A DNA stretch of 64,000 nucleotides from Hetaerina americana (Eukaryota; Arthropoda; Insecta; Odonata; Calopterygidae): assembly GCA_022747635.1 (NCBI GenBank), contig JAKTNV010000003.1:25869830-25933829 (forward strand), in the 5' to 3' direction. The position numbers and the translations under genes are program-made. The notes beneath the pieces were generated by a model. The model did no database searches. It saw nothing but the letters and a program-made list of their open reading frames with translations, and was not told where the DNA came from. This document shows, piece by piece, positions 36,131 through 48,997 of the stretch; positions within the stretch are counted from its first letter, which is position 1; the number at the start of each line of letters is the position of its first letter.

Positions 36131-39100
36131 CACGGCCTCCTCCTCAATCTTCCTTCTATTAGGGAAGATCACGAGTTTTCCAGCCACTTCGAACTCATTC
36201 CGCTGGAAGAGACATGCAGCAGGAAAATGCACGAATATTTCATTTGTGCTCTCCCATTTTTTTCTTTTTGCCGACGAACGCCCAGCTAGAAAGAAATACT
36301 ACTTCCACTTTCGCGAACACTTTTACCCGAGGTTGTGTGTGCAAGATCGAGGACTTGCAAAAAATGTTATTAATATATGCATCAAAATATCATATATCTG
36401 CAATACAAGTCGCTTTTTTGTAAATAGGCATCATGATAATGAGTCAGTGGAAAGTTTTTCTTAGGCGTTCCCGGGGGAGCTTAAAAGGATAGAAGGAAAG
36501 AGGAGTGGAGAGGGGGTTGTGGCGGAGTTTATTCTCTTTGCGAGGCTTCCAGCTGGTATGAGAATTACGAGGACAAAAAAGGGAGGGAAGTGCGTCGAAC
36601 TGTTTTCAAGGAGCCTTTTGGAAAAAGTCTGTTTTTTTTTAATGAGAACTTTTGGGAAAACACGGAAATTTGGAGAAAAATAGCGGTAGCGCATGTCTTA
36701 CATCGCAGTGCTTAAGATGAGGCTAACAGAGACCAAGGCCAAGTCAGTTAAATCTCTTAGTGAAATCTCAAGTCATTTGAAGAATTAGTTTGAAAGACTT
36801 CAATCTCGGCTTGTTGTGTGTGTAATATGGTGTTTGAACATCGTGTGCGGGAAGTATACTGTAGATACAAAAGTATAAAATAAAAACAATGGTTGGACTC
36901 GCATGGCATTTCAGTTCATGCTAAATTCGGTGAAAAAACTTCGGGGCAAGTGCAACAAATAATTAAAGTATACACAAATAAATATATATAAATAAAGAAT
37001 ATAAATAATAAAAATGCAATTATTGTTCCAACCGCAATGGTTGGGCCTGAAAATTTTCTTGTAAATATTAGAAGAATGGTATCCAAACACGTTTTTTGTC
37101 CTTCCGTTAGTGGACTATGAAATATCTCACTTCAATCTAGTGAGGTGGATGAATAACTTGATATAAATTAAAACCACACACTACCTATATATATATTAGA
37201 TAAATAAATATATCACCATTCCTTTTAGATGTACGGAGATGATGAAACCATAAGACTGCTCAGCTTGACCTGAAAATATATCTATATATTAAATATAAAA
37301 TTCATGAAGGCCGTTGAAAGCGTTTCACACAGGTTCAACGTTACAAAAATATGGGAAAATTTGAAAAAAAACAGAGTATTTATCAAAGAGAAAAATGTCA
37401 AATATATGTGTGGATAAAGTGCATGCAGCCCATGAACGAACCGCAGCTTGTAAAATCAATGCTGCTCATGCAAAATAATTGCCAAGTGATTGGCTTTTGT
37501 TTTCAAGTGATGATGGTAGTGGTACTTGTTCACTATTACCTTTTTATGTGATTGCCTCTGAATAGATTTGTTATTTGTTGACTGGGTTGTGTAGTATAAA
37601 TGAAATCACCCTTCCTCCCACACTTAAACCCCATCGGCCGGTATCGTCATTCGTACGACATAGTAACAGGAAATTTCATCCTTAACGATGATACATTAGA
37701 AAATCAAAATGTAACAGCGGCTGGGATTACTGATAAACCTTTCATGGTTCTGTAATAACCACATAAAAGTACTTCAGTGGAAGTGAAGTATAACATCGTG
37801 AAAGCCTTTAAATTAAAAATGAAAAATAACTGTTCAGGAAGGTCGAGCAAGTCTAAATTTCAACAATGATACCCCAAAGGTAAACTAAAAATTACACAAT
37901 TTCGATCACCTAATTACTTTCAATCTTTATCATTTGTTATAAAGTGAAGGAAGAGGAAATTTCCAACATGCATGAAAGCATTTTAACTCTCCACCATCAA
38001 TATTGTTATTTCCTCAGAAAAAAATTCTAAAATAATTATTTGGAACATTTAATTCAAATTACGAGAAAACACGAATCAAGACTGAATAAAAATGCCGCAT
38101 CGGAGAAATTTCGGTATCCTGAAAAACGCGACCACATGAAGCTAGGTCTAGCCGTAAAATATTTCCTGTTACAATGGCGTTTAAAAGTGAACTTTTGACA
38201 AAAAGGAATTCAAAGCTACTTTTATATATTACTCCATCGACATCATTACTATTATTATTGCATATTATTATGTTGTTGTGTAAAAATCTTTTCCCGTCTC
38301 GGTATATATAAATACGCATGAACTAACAAAAATAGACAAATGCTGTTTAATATTTTATTCTCCTCCATTTTTGTAACGATAATCTTTACGTGTACATTTT
38401 ATTTGTAAATAGCTCTATATATGTGTGAATAGGTATATTGTCTGATTGATTAATATTAATTAAACCGGAGTCTATAGACGTGTGTTTCTATAATGGTGTT
38501 ATTTATTTATTAAAACCCATTCCTACGGATATTTCAGGGCATTAATTACTGTTTTATGCACGACCGGAACAGTTAAAACCCTAGCAGCGAAAGAAATGTT
38601 TAAGGTTCTGGAGGCGATCCTCGGTTGATTTGGAGGGATGGACTTTCTGGTGGGTCAAAAATTCAGAAATTCTTAAAAAAATTGAAATACATTGCTGTAA
38701 TGTATATAAACAACATTTGCACATACCTACACCCACATTTAACTTTAAAGAACTGTCCAGTAAATGTTCCTGCCTGTGCAATAGTTCCTTTATAATTGAC
38801 GATTTAGACGGCTTATATTTGCCTATATCTACGTACTTTCTAACGAGTTACACCTGATGGCAATGTGAGGTTTTGTCAATTAATTATCGTCTTGCAATGT
38901 ATTAACATTGGAATCTTCATGCTCCCTCACGGCAACCTTTTGGTTTGCCGACTTTTAAGTGCCACGCTAAGCGTTTTTGTATGAATCAATCGTTAGTTTA
39001 ATTTTGTAACTGTAAATTAACTGAATAATAAAGGAATCCTTGATCAAACGTTTTTGAGGTAAAATTAATGTTAAGGACAGTTGGTGTATGGTGTACAGTA

Positions 39101-41544
39101 AAAAAGTATCAATATATCTTATGGACACCTAATGAAGCCATTTCTCAGAGAAAAATTAATTTTTGTCGAAAAGGTAGCGTTTGTAACATATACAATGTGA
39201 AGATGGCAGTCATTCTGTCCTTAAAATATTTTAAGATATAATTATAGTAAATGAAAATTTTAGCCTACTGGTGCTTGTTAAATATAAAATAATCAGTTTA
39301 TGCATGACCTCCACATGTAATCGAGCTTAGCCATATTTTTGGGTCGCCGATGTCTAACATATTATCACGCTTCAGTCCCGGTTTCACTTGCCATATCTAA
39401 GACAACGCAAACATATTATCTTGAAAAAAAACCACGAGAAATGGTTATCACCAAAATTTCTACCATTAACTTCTCTCTTCAGGTGCAATGTAATAGACAA
39501 CACTCAATGGTTAAAATTCCGTGATATACGCATCAGCCAACCAGCGGGAGCGCAAACACGACAAGACTTAGGCTGAAAAATATGCAGTTTTGACCTATAC
39601 ATTTTCTTAAGGAGTTTCAATTGAAAAGTTAGTAAAATGTTTCTTCCTTTAGTGAATATCGATACCTTAAGTTTATACTTAAATGTGAGCTTACTCTGTA
39701 GCTGGAAAGAATGCGTAGTGATAATTTGAATTCAGTTGGAAATTACCTAACAAGTCTCGCCAAATATGAACCAAATAACTAGGCATACCACAGAACCGAA
39801 CTGCCGATAGAATCATTCCAGAAATTATTTTATTTTTCTTACAGATCACAGTTGCGACATTAAATATAGATAATGCAGGTACTTCTTCTGATATTGCTCC
39901 GTCATTGATTTCTTTCTTCCCCTCTTTTGAAATAAGGCGTGGATACGAAAATCGACATGCACCCATGCGGCATACGCGTAATTATTTGAGGAGATGTACG
40001 CGACGAGTGGGAATTACGACAGGTTTCTCTTAAGATAGAATGTATGAGATAAGAATTTTAGTGAAATCATAAATTTAATTCAAAATAAATTATCTGTCAT
40101 TGGATGTAAAGAGAAACGCAAATGATAGCAACTATTGGTGGTGAATTATCAAGACAGAGACACTGGAGATAAATTTTAGGTTTTATTTGGGGATTTTGAA
40201 ATTGTTATTTAAAATATCCATGTTCTTTTCTTTACTATCCATACTCACTCTCCTAAATTTACCGACAAAATACTTTTTGAAGTGAACCATACACACTCAT
40301 ATGAAATTTGTACAACGAATAAAAGGAAAATCAAACACTGGCGTCGAACTTCAAAGCTGTTTTTTTAGAGGGAGAACGCAATTGTAATTTTGCCAAAACG
40401 TATAATTTTCTATAATATAAGTTTAAAAGAAAAAACTAACGGCAATGATATCTAAATATTTCAGAATACTATAAAAATATACTTCATTGCTAAGGAAACG
40501 TCAAAAATTGAACTTGAGAAATGGCACTTAATTTTTTATACAAATATTTCTGAATTTGTCAAATGCAACATTGATGAAATTTTATGAAGCGTATGAACAC
40601 AATGAGAGCGCAATGATCATTTTCCACAATGCTGCGTGAACAGGTGCATTTTAATTGATGCAACAGAATATCACTTTCAGAAATAGCGTTGAGAGTCATC
40701 AATTTAATAAAAAGACGATCTCAACTGATTTATTGAAGCCATACAACAAAAGAAATAAGGAATCTATATCTATGGCTATCATAAATAATCGACAAATCAA
40801 TATTTACGTAAAAATTTAGCAATAGTCTCAGTTTGATTTCACAAGTTTCATGTTACTAAAAATATTTGCACTCGGCCATCGCATTTGGAAAAAAACTAAC
40901 TTAGTTTAATAGGTCCTCACTCTTTGCCTCTTGGGGAAAATGTTCATTTTCCATAGGACACAACAGTAAAATACTGATTTTTCGACTAAAAGACTCCTAT
41001 TCATTTATAAATCAAAAGAGGAATTGGTTATTTTAGCTTTAAATTACACCATATGTTTATGATTATATCGTTTTTTGTTGTTAATAAAAATTAGCGCCAA
41101 ATGTAAATCTATAAATGTCGTTAATACTTAACATAAATATTATAACGAGAGGTATCTTTCGTAGCAATGTTATTTCTCATTAACTCAAATATTGAGTAGA
41201 TGTCTAATCCATTTGTGTCCATTTGTTTGCCTGATAAGAGTCAGGATACTTAACACTATGCATGTTTAATATAATTTTGACGAGAAAATATTAATGCAAT
41301 AAAAGCTTTTTCCTGAATACCTCCTACTGTGAGCATGTGAAATTTATCCAAATAAAATGTAGGCTAACATTTTTGCATCTGCTTTTTGATATGCATGTAG
41401 TGTATCGAATTTTAGCGTTGAGATAAGAGCGATAGTTTTTAATATCACATTAACACATCTTCATTTCCAAAAACTCTAGTAACAACCATCTTCCGAGGCA
41501 GACCTGGCCACTTAACCTGGTCTTAGAATGGGCGTATAGTGCAA
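36131..41544. other. long AT-rich stretch without recognised genes
   Basis: Only short open frames, none with recognised similarity. No LINE tails or mariner termini seen. Confidence 0.5.
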
Positions 41545-41620
41545 CATCTACATCTACATCTACTTAATACCCCGCAAGCCGCCGCAAGAGCGTGTGGCGG
41601 GGGGTGTTAGGACACCACCC
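41545..41620 (-). repeat. LINE 3'-tail copy, well preserved
   Basis: Three CATCTA units, then CCCCGCAAGCCGCCGCAAGA and GCGTGTGGCGGGGGGTGTTAGG. It is almost identical to the tail of LINE-B (48998), which suggests the two come from the same recent subfamily. Confidence 0.88.
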
Positions 41621-41844
41621 GAAATTTAGAAAAGACGTCAAGAAACATCAAGAACATATGTTGGTTTAGAGTACGATATTTATATATTTTTAATCATTTG
41701 TATAATAAAATAAAAAAATTCAAAAAAGCATATTAAGCTTGCAAATGGTGCCTAAATAAAGTTCATTTCCCACCATCATAAACGACACGATTGGCTGATA
41801 TCATGCCCACAAGTTGAGCTCAAGAGACGTTAATAGAATTTAAA

Positions 41845-43818
41845 ATATATAAAGATTGGGTGAATATTTAGACGATAATCCAAAAGCGTTTTGGTCATAT
41901 GTATAGGAGGTTCAGGGGAGCAAGTCGACAGTGCCACGCCTAAGTAACAAAGGGAAAAAAACTTATCATCAGTTAAGGAGAAGCTAAAACATTAAGCCAC
42001 CATTATCAAAGCATATTTAAAAAATAATTCATAAGAAAAATATGTCTTTACCCGATCGCTTCCTTGAACCATGCAAGAAATTACAATATCTTTTCTTGTA
42101 ATGAAATGCCAACTTAAAGGCATCAGTCCATACAAATTGCTAGGCCAAATTGCCCTGATCAAATCCCTGATCGTGTATACAAAACGATGGCCTCAGAACT
42201 AGCTCCTTAACTTGAAATGATATTTAATAATTTTCTAAATAATAATGCAGTACCCAAAGCCTGGAAAATAGCCAATGCCACTCCAAAAATTTTATAAAAG
42301 GAAACAGAGAAGATCCGAATGATAACCGACCAATCTCTCTCACATCCATGTCATGCAAAATTTTAAAGCTCATAATGATAAGCTCAATCATGAATTATCT
42401 CGATTCTCAGAATTTCGTTACAAAAACCAACAAGATTTCCGAAAGGGTAGATTTTGCGAGACCCAAATGGCACTTTTCTTTTATGATAATTTGTTCTCGG
42501 GAGAGGAAAACGTCCAGGTCAATTCAATATTTCTAGATTTTAAAAAGGTATTGGACCCAGTCCCAAATAAAAAGTTGCTCCAAAAGTAGGGAAACTGTTG
42601 GATTGAAAAATGTGTAATACATTGGATTATTAACTTTTTGACGGGCCGCGAGCAAAGAGTCGAAATAGACGGGATATCACCGGACACAGTAAGCGTTACA
42701 TCAGGTGTCTCACAAGGAAGTGTTATTGGCCCGCTATAGTTACTTTTATAAATTAATACATGGGCTCTCAGGTTTCCATTAAATTTCGTCTATTTGCTGA
42801 CGATGCCATGATATCTAGGGAAATATCCAGTCATGTAGATAGGGTATCATTAGCTGTAAATACAATTCAAAAGTGGTGGGAGACATGGGAGCTAGAATTA
42901 AAATTGAATATATGTGTTTCTATAAACCTTTGGAGGAAAAGTATTTACCCAGAAAAATTTTACAGGTGTACCTGTATACTATACAGGGAACCAATATTAC
43001 ACACGTTGAATCTGTATAATACTATACCTAATAACAATTTTGGATTCATAAAAAGAATACTTGGGAATTTTAATGAAAGGGTCAAGGAGCTTTGTTATTT
43101 CACGTTAGATAGGCCCCATCTTGATTACCCCGCAAGTGTATGGGATCCTCATGAAGTAGCCTTAATTTCGAAACTAGATCGAGTTCAACCGAGAGCAGCT
43201 AGGTTTGTGAAAAGTTACTACGTATGAACAAGATAGCAATGTCACGACAATATTGGAAACATTAGGATGGGAGTTAACCGAAGGCTTTGATATAGGTTAA
43301 ATTTACAGCGTAAATTTGAGTCAGGTTACTTATCTGAGGATGTTAAGGACATTCGTGTATTAATTCCCACTTACTATGGTAGATCAGATCACCAGCGTAA
43401 AATTAGGGAGATTTATTGTAGAGCGAATAGATTTAAAATGCCACATTTACTTCGAACCAGTAGATATCACGATAGACATGACAGCAATCCTGTAGGAGAT
43501 AGTTAGAATTTGCACTGTATACATATATTTGTCGTTATCTTGCATTTTTCTCCCTGAATGTTATTCTTTTTATTTGATAGAACCATCTTTTTAACATTTC
43601 TATAGCATGATTGGAATGTAAGTGTCCTGTTATTAAATATTGTTGTATGTAAGTACTTTCTTTCTCACGATTAAGGTTTTTCGAGTGCATGAACAAACTA
43701 ATATTTGTGTAAAGGTAACATGATTTGGTTTTGCATGTGGATTTATTCCAGGTGACCTAACATACCCCACCACACGCTCTTGCGGCGGCTTGCGGGGTAT
43801 TGTATCGATGTAGATGTA
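41845..43818 (+). mobile_element. LINE fragment, ~2 kb, reverse transcriptase with frameshifts, ending in tail
   Basis: Beginning near 41860 (DNPKAFWSYV), the reading passes through broken RT segments. These are DFRKGRFCETQMALFF and VNSIFLDFKKVLDPVPNKKL (42353-42589), VTSGVSQGSVIGPL (about 42695-42735), RLFADDAMISREI with the catalytic FADD (42790 on), RILGNFNERVKELCYFTLDRP, YPASVWDPHE and VQPRAARFVKSYY to 43227. GRSDHQRKIREIYCRANRFK lies near 43380. The 3' end is the family tail at 43751-43818. It carries several stops and frameshifts. The domain order is that of a CR1/Jockey-like LINE, 5'-truncated. Confidence 0.86.
42353..43227 (+). pseudogene. reverse transcriptase remnant of the 41845-43818 LINE
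   Basis: It covers the RT fingers-to-thumb region in at least two frames (42353-42589 and 42760-43227), separated by a stop after KLLQK and further damage. The FADD catalytic pair and the SQGSVIGPL loop remain readable. Not expected to be functional. Confidence 0.82.
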
Positions 43819-44263
43819 CTAAGCCCCATGACACGTTAAAATTACATAAACACCTGGAACAATGCATTTTCCTCTGCTAAATAAGGTTTCAAACAACCAG
43901 ATTCACTAAGTGGAGTGAAGCTGAGTATGTCGAGAGGCATACCCAGCTTTGCCCAACAGAGGATTTGAAGAGGAACTCTTCGACAAATGAGTCGAGTGTT
44001 TAATAATTAAGCTATGCCTCAATGCACATCTTGCCTCGTGTGGAATTATCTCTTGCCACACACTCTAGCGGTAGCTTCCAGTTTACCTTATGGATAAACA
44101 CCCTCTCTAGGCAGTTACAAAGTGTTTTATAACGATATAATTTTTAACAATTTTTAACCTAAAGGAACAAAAATGAGTTGCATGAAACACACTTAAATAC
44201 AAATTCACTTGATGGGTGAAAGAAAATTACCAACTGCAAACGTAAAATACTATCTGGCATGTG

Positions 44264-44320
44264 TTCATCTACATCCACTCAAATAATCTGCGATCTACCA
44301 GAGGGGTAAGTGTTGAGGAA
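44264..44320 (-). repeat. degenerate LINE-tail-like remnant
   Basis: TTCATCTACATCCACTCAAA followed by CTGCGATCTACCAGAGGGGT resembles the minus-strand tail with heavy divergence. Confidence 0.4.
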
Positions 44321-44389
44321 ATAAATTTGAGATTTAACCTGCTATTACCATTATTATTGGAATTCTTGAATATTTATGGAACGAATTAC

Positions 44390-45462
44390 CAGAACTGAAG
44401 ATTTAAGTCAAGTTCAGATAAAGCTACTATACTAACAACTATTTTCATAAGACATCAGTCCAAACAAATCGTCATGTCCTAATCAAATCTCTGCTCGCAT
44501 ATACTAAACGATGGCATCAGAAATAGCTGCGTATTTAATAACAACATTGAATAAATCCCTAAATTACCGTACAGTTACCAAGGACTAGAAAGTAGCCAAG
44601 GTCATTCCCACAGTAAGGCTCGAAAAAGACGACAAAGAAGATCCTAGTAGTTACCGACCCATTTCCCCCTCATCCATCTCGTGCAAAATCTAAGAAAACA
44701 TAAAGGTAAGGTCTAATGGAGTAACTCCATTTCCAGACTTTAATTATATAAAAAAACTCTGTTTCTGCTAAGATAGATCTTTCGAGACCCAATCGTCGCT
44801 TTCCGTAAATGATATTTTGGTCCCGGACGAAAATAACGTTCAAGTCCATTCTATAATTCTAGATTTTAATAAGAAATTCGTCAAAGTTCTTCATAGGAAT
44901 ATGCTCCTAAAGTTAGGAACATGGATAAGTGTATTTTAGACTTGATTAATCAATGTTTAAATGGACGCGGGCAAAGGATCGTTAGAGATGGCGTATCATC
45001 CGAAACATTAAGCGTCTCATCGGGTGTCCCACAAGGAAGCGTTATCGTTCCACTATGGTAGATCAGATCATGTATGTAAAATCAAGGAGATAGATGGTAG
45101 AACGGATAGATTTAAAATGCCATTTTTTTCCTCGAGCTATAAGAGATCAAAATAAACATGGCATTAATCGCGCATAAGATAACCAGCATTGGCAGTGTAT
45201 TTATTTGGTTGATATTCTACATGCTTTTTATTTAATAGTCCCAGGTATTTAAACAGTTCTCTCACATGATTTGAATACACGTATCCTATCATTGAATATT
45301 GTTGCACGTAAGTACCTTCTTTCGAGGGATTACCTTTTTTCCAGTGCATGTCAAACTAATATCTGTGTAGATGCGTTATGACTGAAATGGGGAATGGTTG
45401 GCTGGTAACCTAAAACCCCCCACCATACGTCCTTGGGGTGGCTTGCGGGGTATTATGTAATT
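44390..45462 (+). mobile_element. LINE fragment with an internal deletion
   Basis: 44570-44690 reads DWKVAKVIPTVRLEKDDKED and SSYRPISPSSISCKI, the N-terminal RT motif. 44950-45055 reads GQRIVRDGVSSETLSVSSGV and PQGSVIVPL. Directly after that, at about 45056, the sequence jumps to YGRSDHVCKIKEIDGRTDRF, which lies about 250 residues later in the intact copies. The central RT, including FADD, is therefore missing. The 3' tail is at 45403-45462. Confidence 0.78.
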
Positions 45463-45490
45463 ATAACTTGCATTCTACTTTACATATGGT

Positions 45491-45562
45491 GTCCTAACAC
45501 CTTCCACCACACGCCCTCGCAGCGGCTTGGGGTGTATTGTGTACATAGATGTTGATATCTAC
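45491..45562 (+). repeat. LINE 3'-tail copy facing an opposite copy
   Basis: GTCCTAACACCTTCCACCAC, ACGCCCTCGCAGCGGCTTGG and GTACATAGATG. It is followed at once by an inverted, diverged tail (ATATCTACACAAATACCC at 45556-45573). Confidence 0.65.
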
Positions 45563-46140
45563 ACAAATACCCAGTAATATACTAAAATGCTGAGTAGCAG
45601 AGGGTGCAAGGAAGTACCAGAAGAAAGGAGTAAGAGATTATGGAGAGGGAGGGGATTTAAAGGGCGAGGAAAAGGGAAATAAATCCCTTAATATCCCTAA
45701 AAATACGTGTATAGTGTGGCACGAATGCATGCATATTAGCTAAAAACTTTGTTTTAAATGAGTATTAATTTTAACCACCACAGAAATTCTCGGGTAATTT
45801 AAATAAAAGGAAATAAAATGCCGATGAATGAATCAGATCGCGTGCTGCGAAGAGGATCTAGATTTGTAGACGTTGTTATGATACACTGAGTAGCGTATCA
45901 AGATTATCAGAGGAACTAGGCTGAGAATGACTCACGGAGCGAAGGGAAAAATTACAGGTCCAGATGGAATCTCCTTCACAAATTGAAAGCAGGTATATTT
46001 AGGAATGAAGTTGAAAATGTATCATTAGCCCTATCATACTGATGTGGGAGAGATCATGACATCAAATTGAAGAGATCAATTGTAGAACTGATAAATAAGA
46101 TATGCCAATTTTCCTAAGAACAATAAATGATCAGACCTTT
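45563..46140. mobile_element. old LINE 3' UTR (minus) and a small LINE piece (plus, 45985-46130)
   Basis: 45563-45800 shares wording with the minus-strand 3' UTR at 10305-10550 (AAATCCCT..AATATCCCTAAAAATA and the GTGGCACGAATGCATGCATA part). 45985-46130 in + orientation reads FRNEVENVSLALSY, then GRDHDIKLKR, corresponding to the GRSDHxxKLREID region near the end of the LINE protein. Both pieces are fragmentary. Confidence 0.5.
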
Positions 46141-46592
46141 GTTATCTAACCTTAGTTATTGCCATTCGGGTTACCAACGGCTCCTCTCACATTTTTAGAG
46201 AAGTATAACTTAAATACCGCACTGAATTTACGTGTAGTTAACATGAACTACATCACTTGAATTATTTTTGGTACAAATGTATTGTAACCGAAAATTGAAA
46301 AAACTTAATTTTTCACCTTAATGCCTACGGATTCTAAACAACACGATTGGTTATATTGCATTAGGTTTAACCTTTCTTGAGGTTTTCAAATATCTAAGGA
46401 TTCCCATCCTAGAACTTGTATTTAAATGTGTGCTGCCTTGTGTTATTTCGCGCCCATTTTTCATGAATCTGGCGGCCCTTCTCTGTTAAGCACTTAAACT
46501 TGAACAAATCGGCGGCCCGGACAAAGTCACGCACCATGCATGTATCACGCATCTAGCCATGCAATACTCGTAATATATGTAGGCATGTTACA

Positions 46593-46655
46593 TGATTGGT
46601 GTTCGGGCACCCCCTTTACACGCGGTTTTTGGTGGACCGCGGGGTGCCAGGTGCA
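46593..46655 (+). repeat. degenerate LINE 3'-tail copy
   Basis: TTGGTGTTCGGGCACCCCCT, ACACGCGG, GCGGGGTGCC and GTGCATG align with the + tail with many changes. Confidence 0.45.
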
Positions 46656-46676
46656 TGAGGAAGTAGAGGGAATATA

Positions 46677-47996
46677 CTACCTTGATCAAAAAGTTCCCGG
46701 AATAACCACCGTGTGGCGCTCCCATCGTTCCGATTTGAGTTCTGTTTTTTTGTTAAATTGGTACATCTGTTGTTGATATTCCCTTTAAATCTTAGTGTCA
46801 TAACTTGACATTTGCAAAAGTTACGGTCGGTTTTCGGTATGTCCATCAGTGCTTCCTGCGATTTTTCCATTACTTCCTCTCGGCTGCTAAAACGCGTTCC
46901 CCGTAATGGTTTTTTTAACTCGATTGAACAGAAAGAAGTCACAGGGAGCCAAATCAGGTGAATTCGGTGGCTGTTGGATGGTATTTGTTGCATTTTTCGT
47001 CAAAAAATTACGAATAATGATAGCACTGTGCGACGGTGCGTTATCATGGTGCAAAATCCACGAGTTTTCTGCCCACATTTCTGGTCTCTTTCGGCGAATT
47101 GCTTCACGCAAACGTCTCATAACGCCCAAATAATACTCTTTGTTCACTGTCTGGCCTTCTGGCAAAAATTCATGATGCACTACACCGTTGTAATCCATGA
47201 AAACCGTCAGCATTGCCTTCTTTTTTGACTGAAAACGACGTGGTTTTTTTGGTCTCGGCTCATTTGGTGAACGCCATTCACTTGCCTGATGTCTGGATTG
47301 CGTGTCGTACTCATAAACCCACGTCTCGTCTCCAGTAATGATCCTTTTGATGAATGTGGGATCGGATTCAGCCTCGCAAATCATGTCTTTTGCGACGTCA
47401 ACACGGTCTCTTTTTTGCATGAAATTGAGGTCTTTTGGCATGCTATACGACGGAAACCCAAATCATTAACCACAATGTCTTGGGCGGATCCATAGGCAAT
47501 GTTCAAGTCCTCCGCTATTTCTCTGATGGTTAATTTGCGGTTATTGACCAACATTTCTTTTACTTTATCAATTTTTTCACCGACTTTCGATGTCGATGGT
47601 CTGCCACTGCGTTCATCATCTTCGATTGACTCACGACCACTTCTGAACCGCTCGTGCCACTGGTAAACGACCGTTTTTTTTAGAGAATCGTTGCCGAAAC
47701 ACTTTTCCAACATTTCCAACGTCCGTGCGCCACTAAATCCGTTTTTTACGCAAAATTTAATACAAGTTCGTTGTTGCAAATTTAAATCCATTTCTGAAAT
47801 TGTAAAAAATCGCCAACACACACAGAGATAGATGTACTCTTGGCTACGTAACTTTTGCAAATGTCAAGTTATGACACTAAGATTTAAAGGGAATATCAAC
47901 AACAGATGTACCAATTTAACAAAAAAAACAGAACTCAAATCGGAACGATGGGAGCGCCACACGGTGGTTATTCCGGGAACTTTTTGATCAAGGTAG
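46677..47996 (-). mobile_element. mariner-2: full-size mariner with unusually long (~150 bp) inverted repeats
   Basis: Left repeat 46677-46825 (149 bp) and right repeat 47847-47996 (150 bp) are reverse complements, differing in one base of a homopolymer run. Both start CTACCTTGATCAAAAAGTTC. TA duplications flank them (46675-46676 and 47997-47998). The 1320 bp length is normal for mariner, but typical mariner repeats are about 30 bp. The transposase is on the minus strand and is broken by two frameshifts, with its C-terminus running into the repeat. Confidence 0.95.
46826..47791 (-). pseudogene. mariner DD34D transposase of mariner-2, frameshifted
   Basis: Start chosen at 47791 (MDLNLQQRTCIKFC), the usual mariner N-terminus; an upstream Met at 47860 lies within the repeat. 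The first frame carries the HTH region, the DDERSGRPS linker and the second HTH to LGFRRIAC, then shifts near 47441. The second frame (47441-46887) holds the catalytic domain. It has IITGDETWVYEYD with the first Asp at codon 47330-47328, ILHHDNAPSH with the second, and SPDLAPCDFFLF with the third, 34 residues later: DD34D. A second shift near 46910 leads to IELKKPLRGTRFSSREEVME (in 46993-46826). The usual last ~25 residues (W..RW..C.. motif) are absent; the frame continues into the inverted repeat. Not functional as it stands. Confidence 0.92.
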
Positions 47997-48009
47997 TATG
48001 TAGAATGGC

Positions 48010-48076
48010 TGGTGACCTACCACCCCAGCCACACGTCCTTGTGACGGCTTGCGGGGTATTATGTAGATGTAGATGT
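48010..48076 (+). repeat. LINE 3'-tail copy
   Basis: GGTGACCTACCACCCCAGCC, ACACGTCCTTGTGACGGCTT, GCGGGGTATT and two GTAGAT units. It starts 12 bases after the mariner-2 target duplication. Confidence 0.83.
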
Positions 48077-48109
48077 CTGTTCGTGTTGTGCATACCTGGT
48101 AGGGATACA

Positions 48110-48602
48110 CTCCTTCCCTCCACACACCTTCCCATTGGCTTGCAAGGTATTATGCCCGCCGCATACTCTATGTGGATTCTTACTACAGAAAAAAACACAT
48201 CTCCTTCAGTTTTAACTACATATTTGATGATAGCCAGCTTTTCCCCATGTAAGATCGGCCGTGATGGTGACACCCAAGTACTTTAAATGGTCTTCAAAGA
48301 TTACCCGAACACCACCAAGTGTGCAGGACGGTAAAGTCTGCTTGTGTTTTTTATGGAGAACATAACCATAAATTTTTTAGTATTTAAAGAAAATCCCCTC
48401 TCTACCTGCCATTTTTGAATCATGTTTAAGTTAATGGTTAGTATTTGACAATTCCAGTTTTCCATAATTTCTCCGTAGATTAGTTTCGTCAGCAAAAAGT
48501 CTTAAATGACCTTTTGTTTCCGAAGTGATATAGTTTATGTCAAAAATGAAGAACACAGGGCCAATGACACTACCATGCGGGATTTCGAATGTTACTTAAT
48601 CA
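48110..48602 (-). mobile_element. LINE-A, downstream part (3' side of the mariner-3 insertion)
   Basis: On the minus strand from 48602: VTFEIPHGSVIGPVFFIFDIN (RT loop), then LRLFADETNLRRNY (FADD region), HLKYLGVTITADLTWGK, KLAIIKYVVKTEGDVFFSVV and RIHIEYAAGI. This is the same order as in intact copies, with shifts and stops. Its upstream continuation is at 50865-51160, on the other side of mariner-3. Confidence 0.8.
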
Positions 48603-48997
48603 TACAAGGTGTGATCAAAGAAAGACCGGACTGATTTATTCTGCGCAAACAGTTCAATGGATCGAAACAAGACACAGTTTGCCATCTAGCGACACATCTG
48701 ACGACTAAAACGAGAGGTGTTGCGTTTGTTTACGTCGAGTCGTTGCGCAGCAGCAGGGTTACGTGTCTTAACCTGTTCGTCGCCGCGTGCAACGGCAGCA
48801 ATGAAGGAGCTAGAGGAATAGCGTGTGTGCGTGAAATTTTGTTTCAAACTTGGCAAAAGTGCTATGGAGATATTTGGAATGATTCAGCAAGCCTTTGTTA
48901 TTGAAGCTATGAGTCGAAACGAGTGTTTCGAGTGGTACACTCGTTTTAAATCGGCCAGAACCACGACAGATGAAGATACGCGTACAGGGCGACCTTT

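Noticed and set aside
35256..36289. Frames of 149, 214 and 232 codons in the CpG-rich block
   Set aside because: Conflicting frames on both strands and no domain; more likely compositional, though an unrecognised exon is not excluded.
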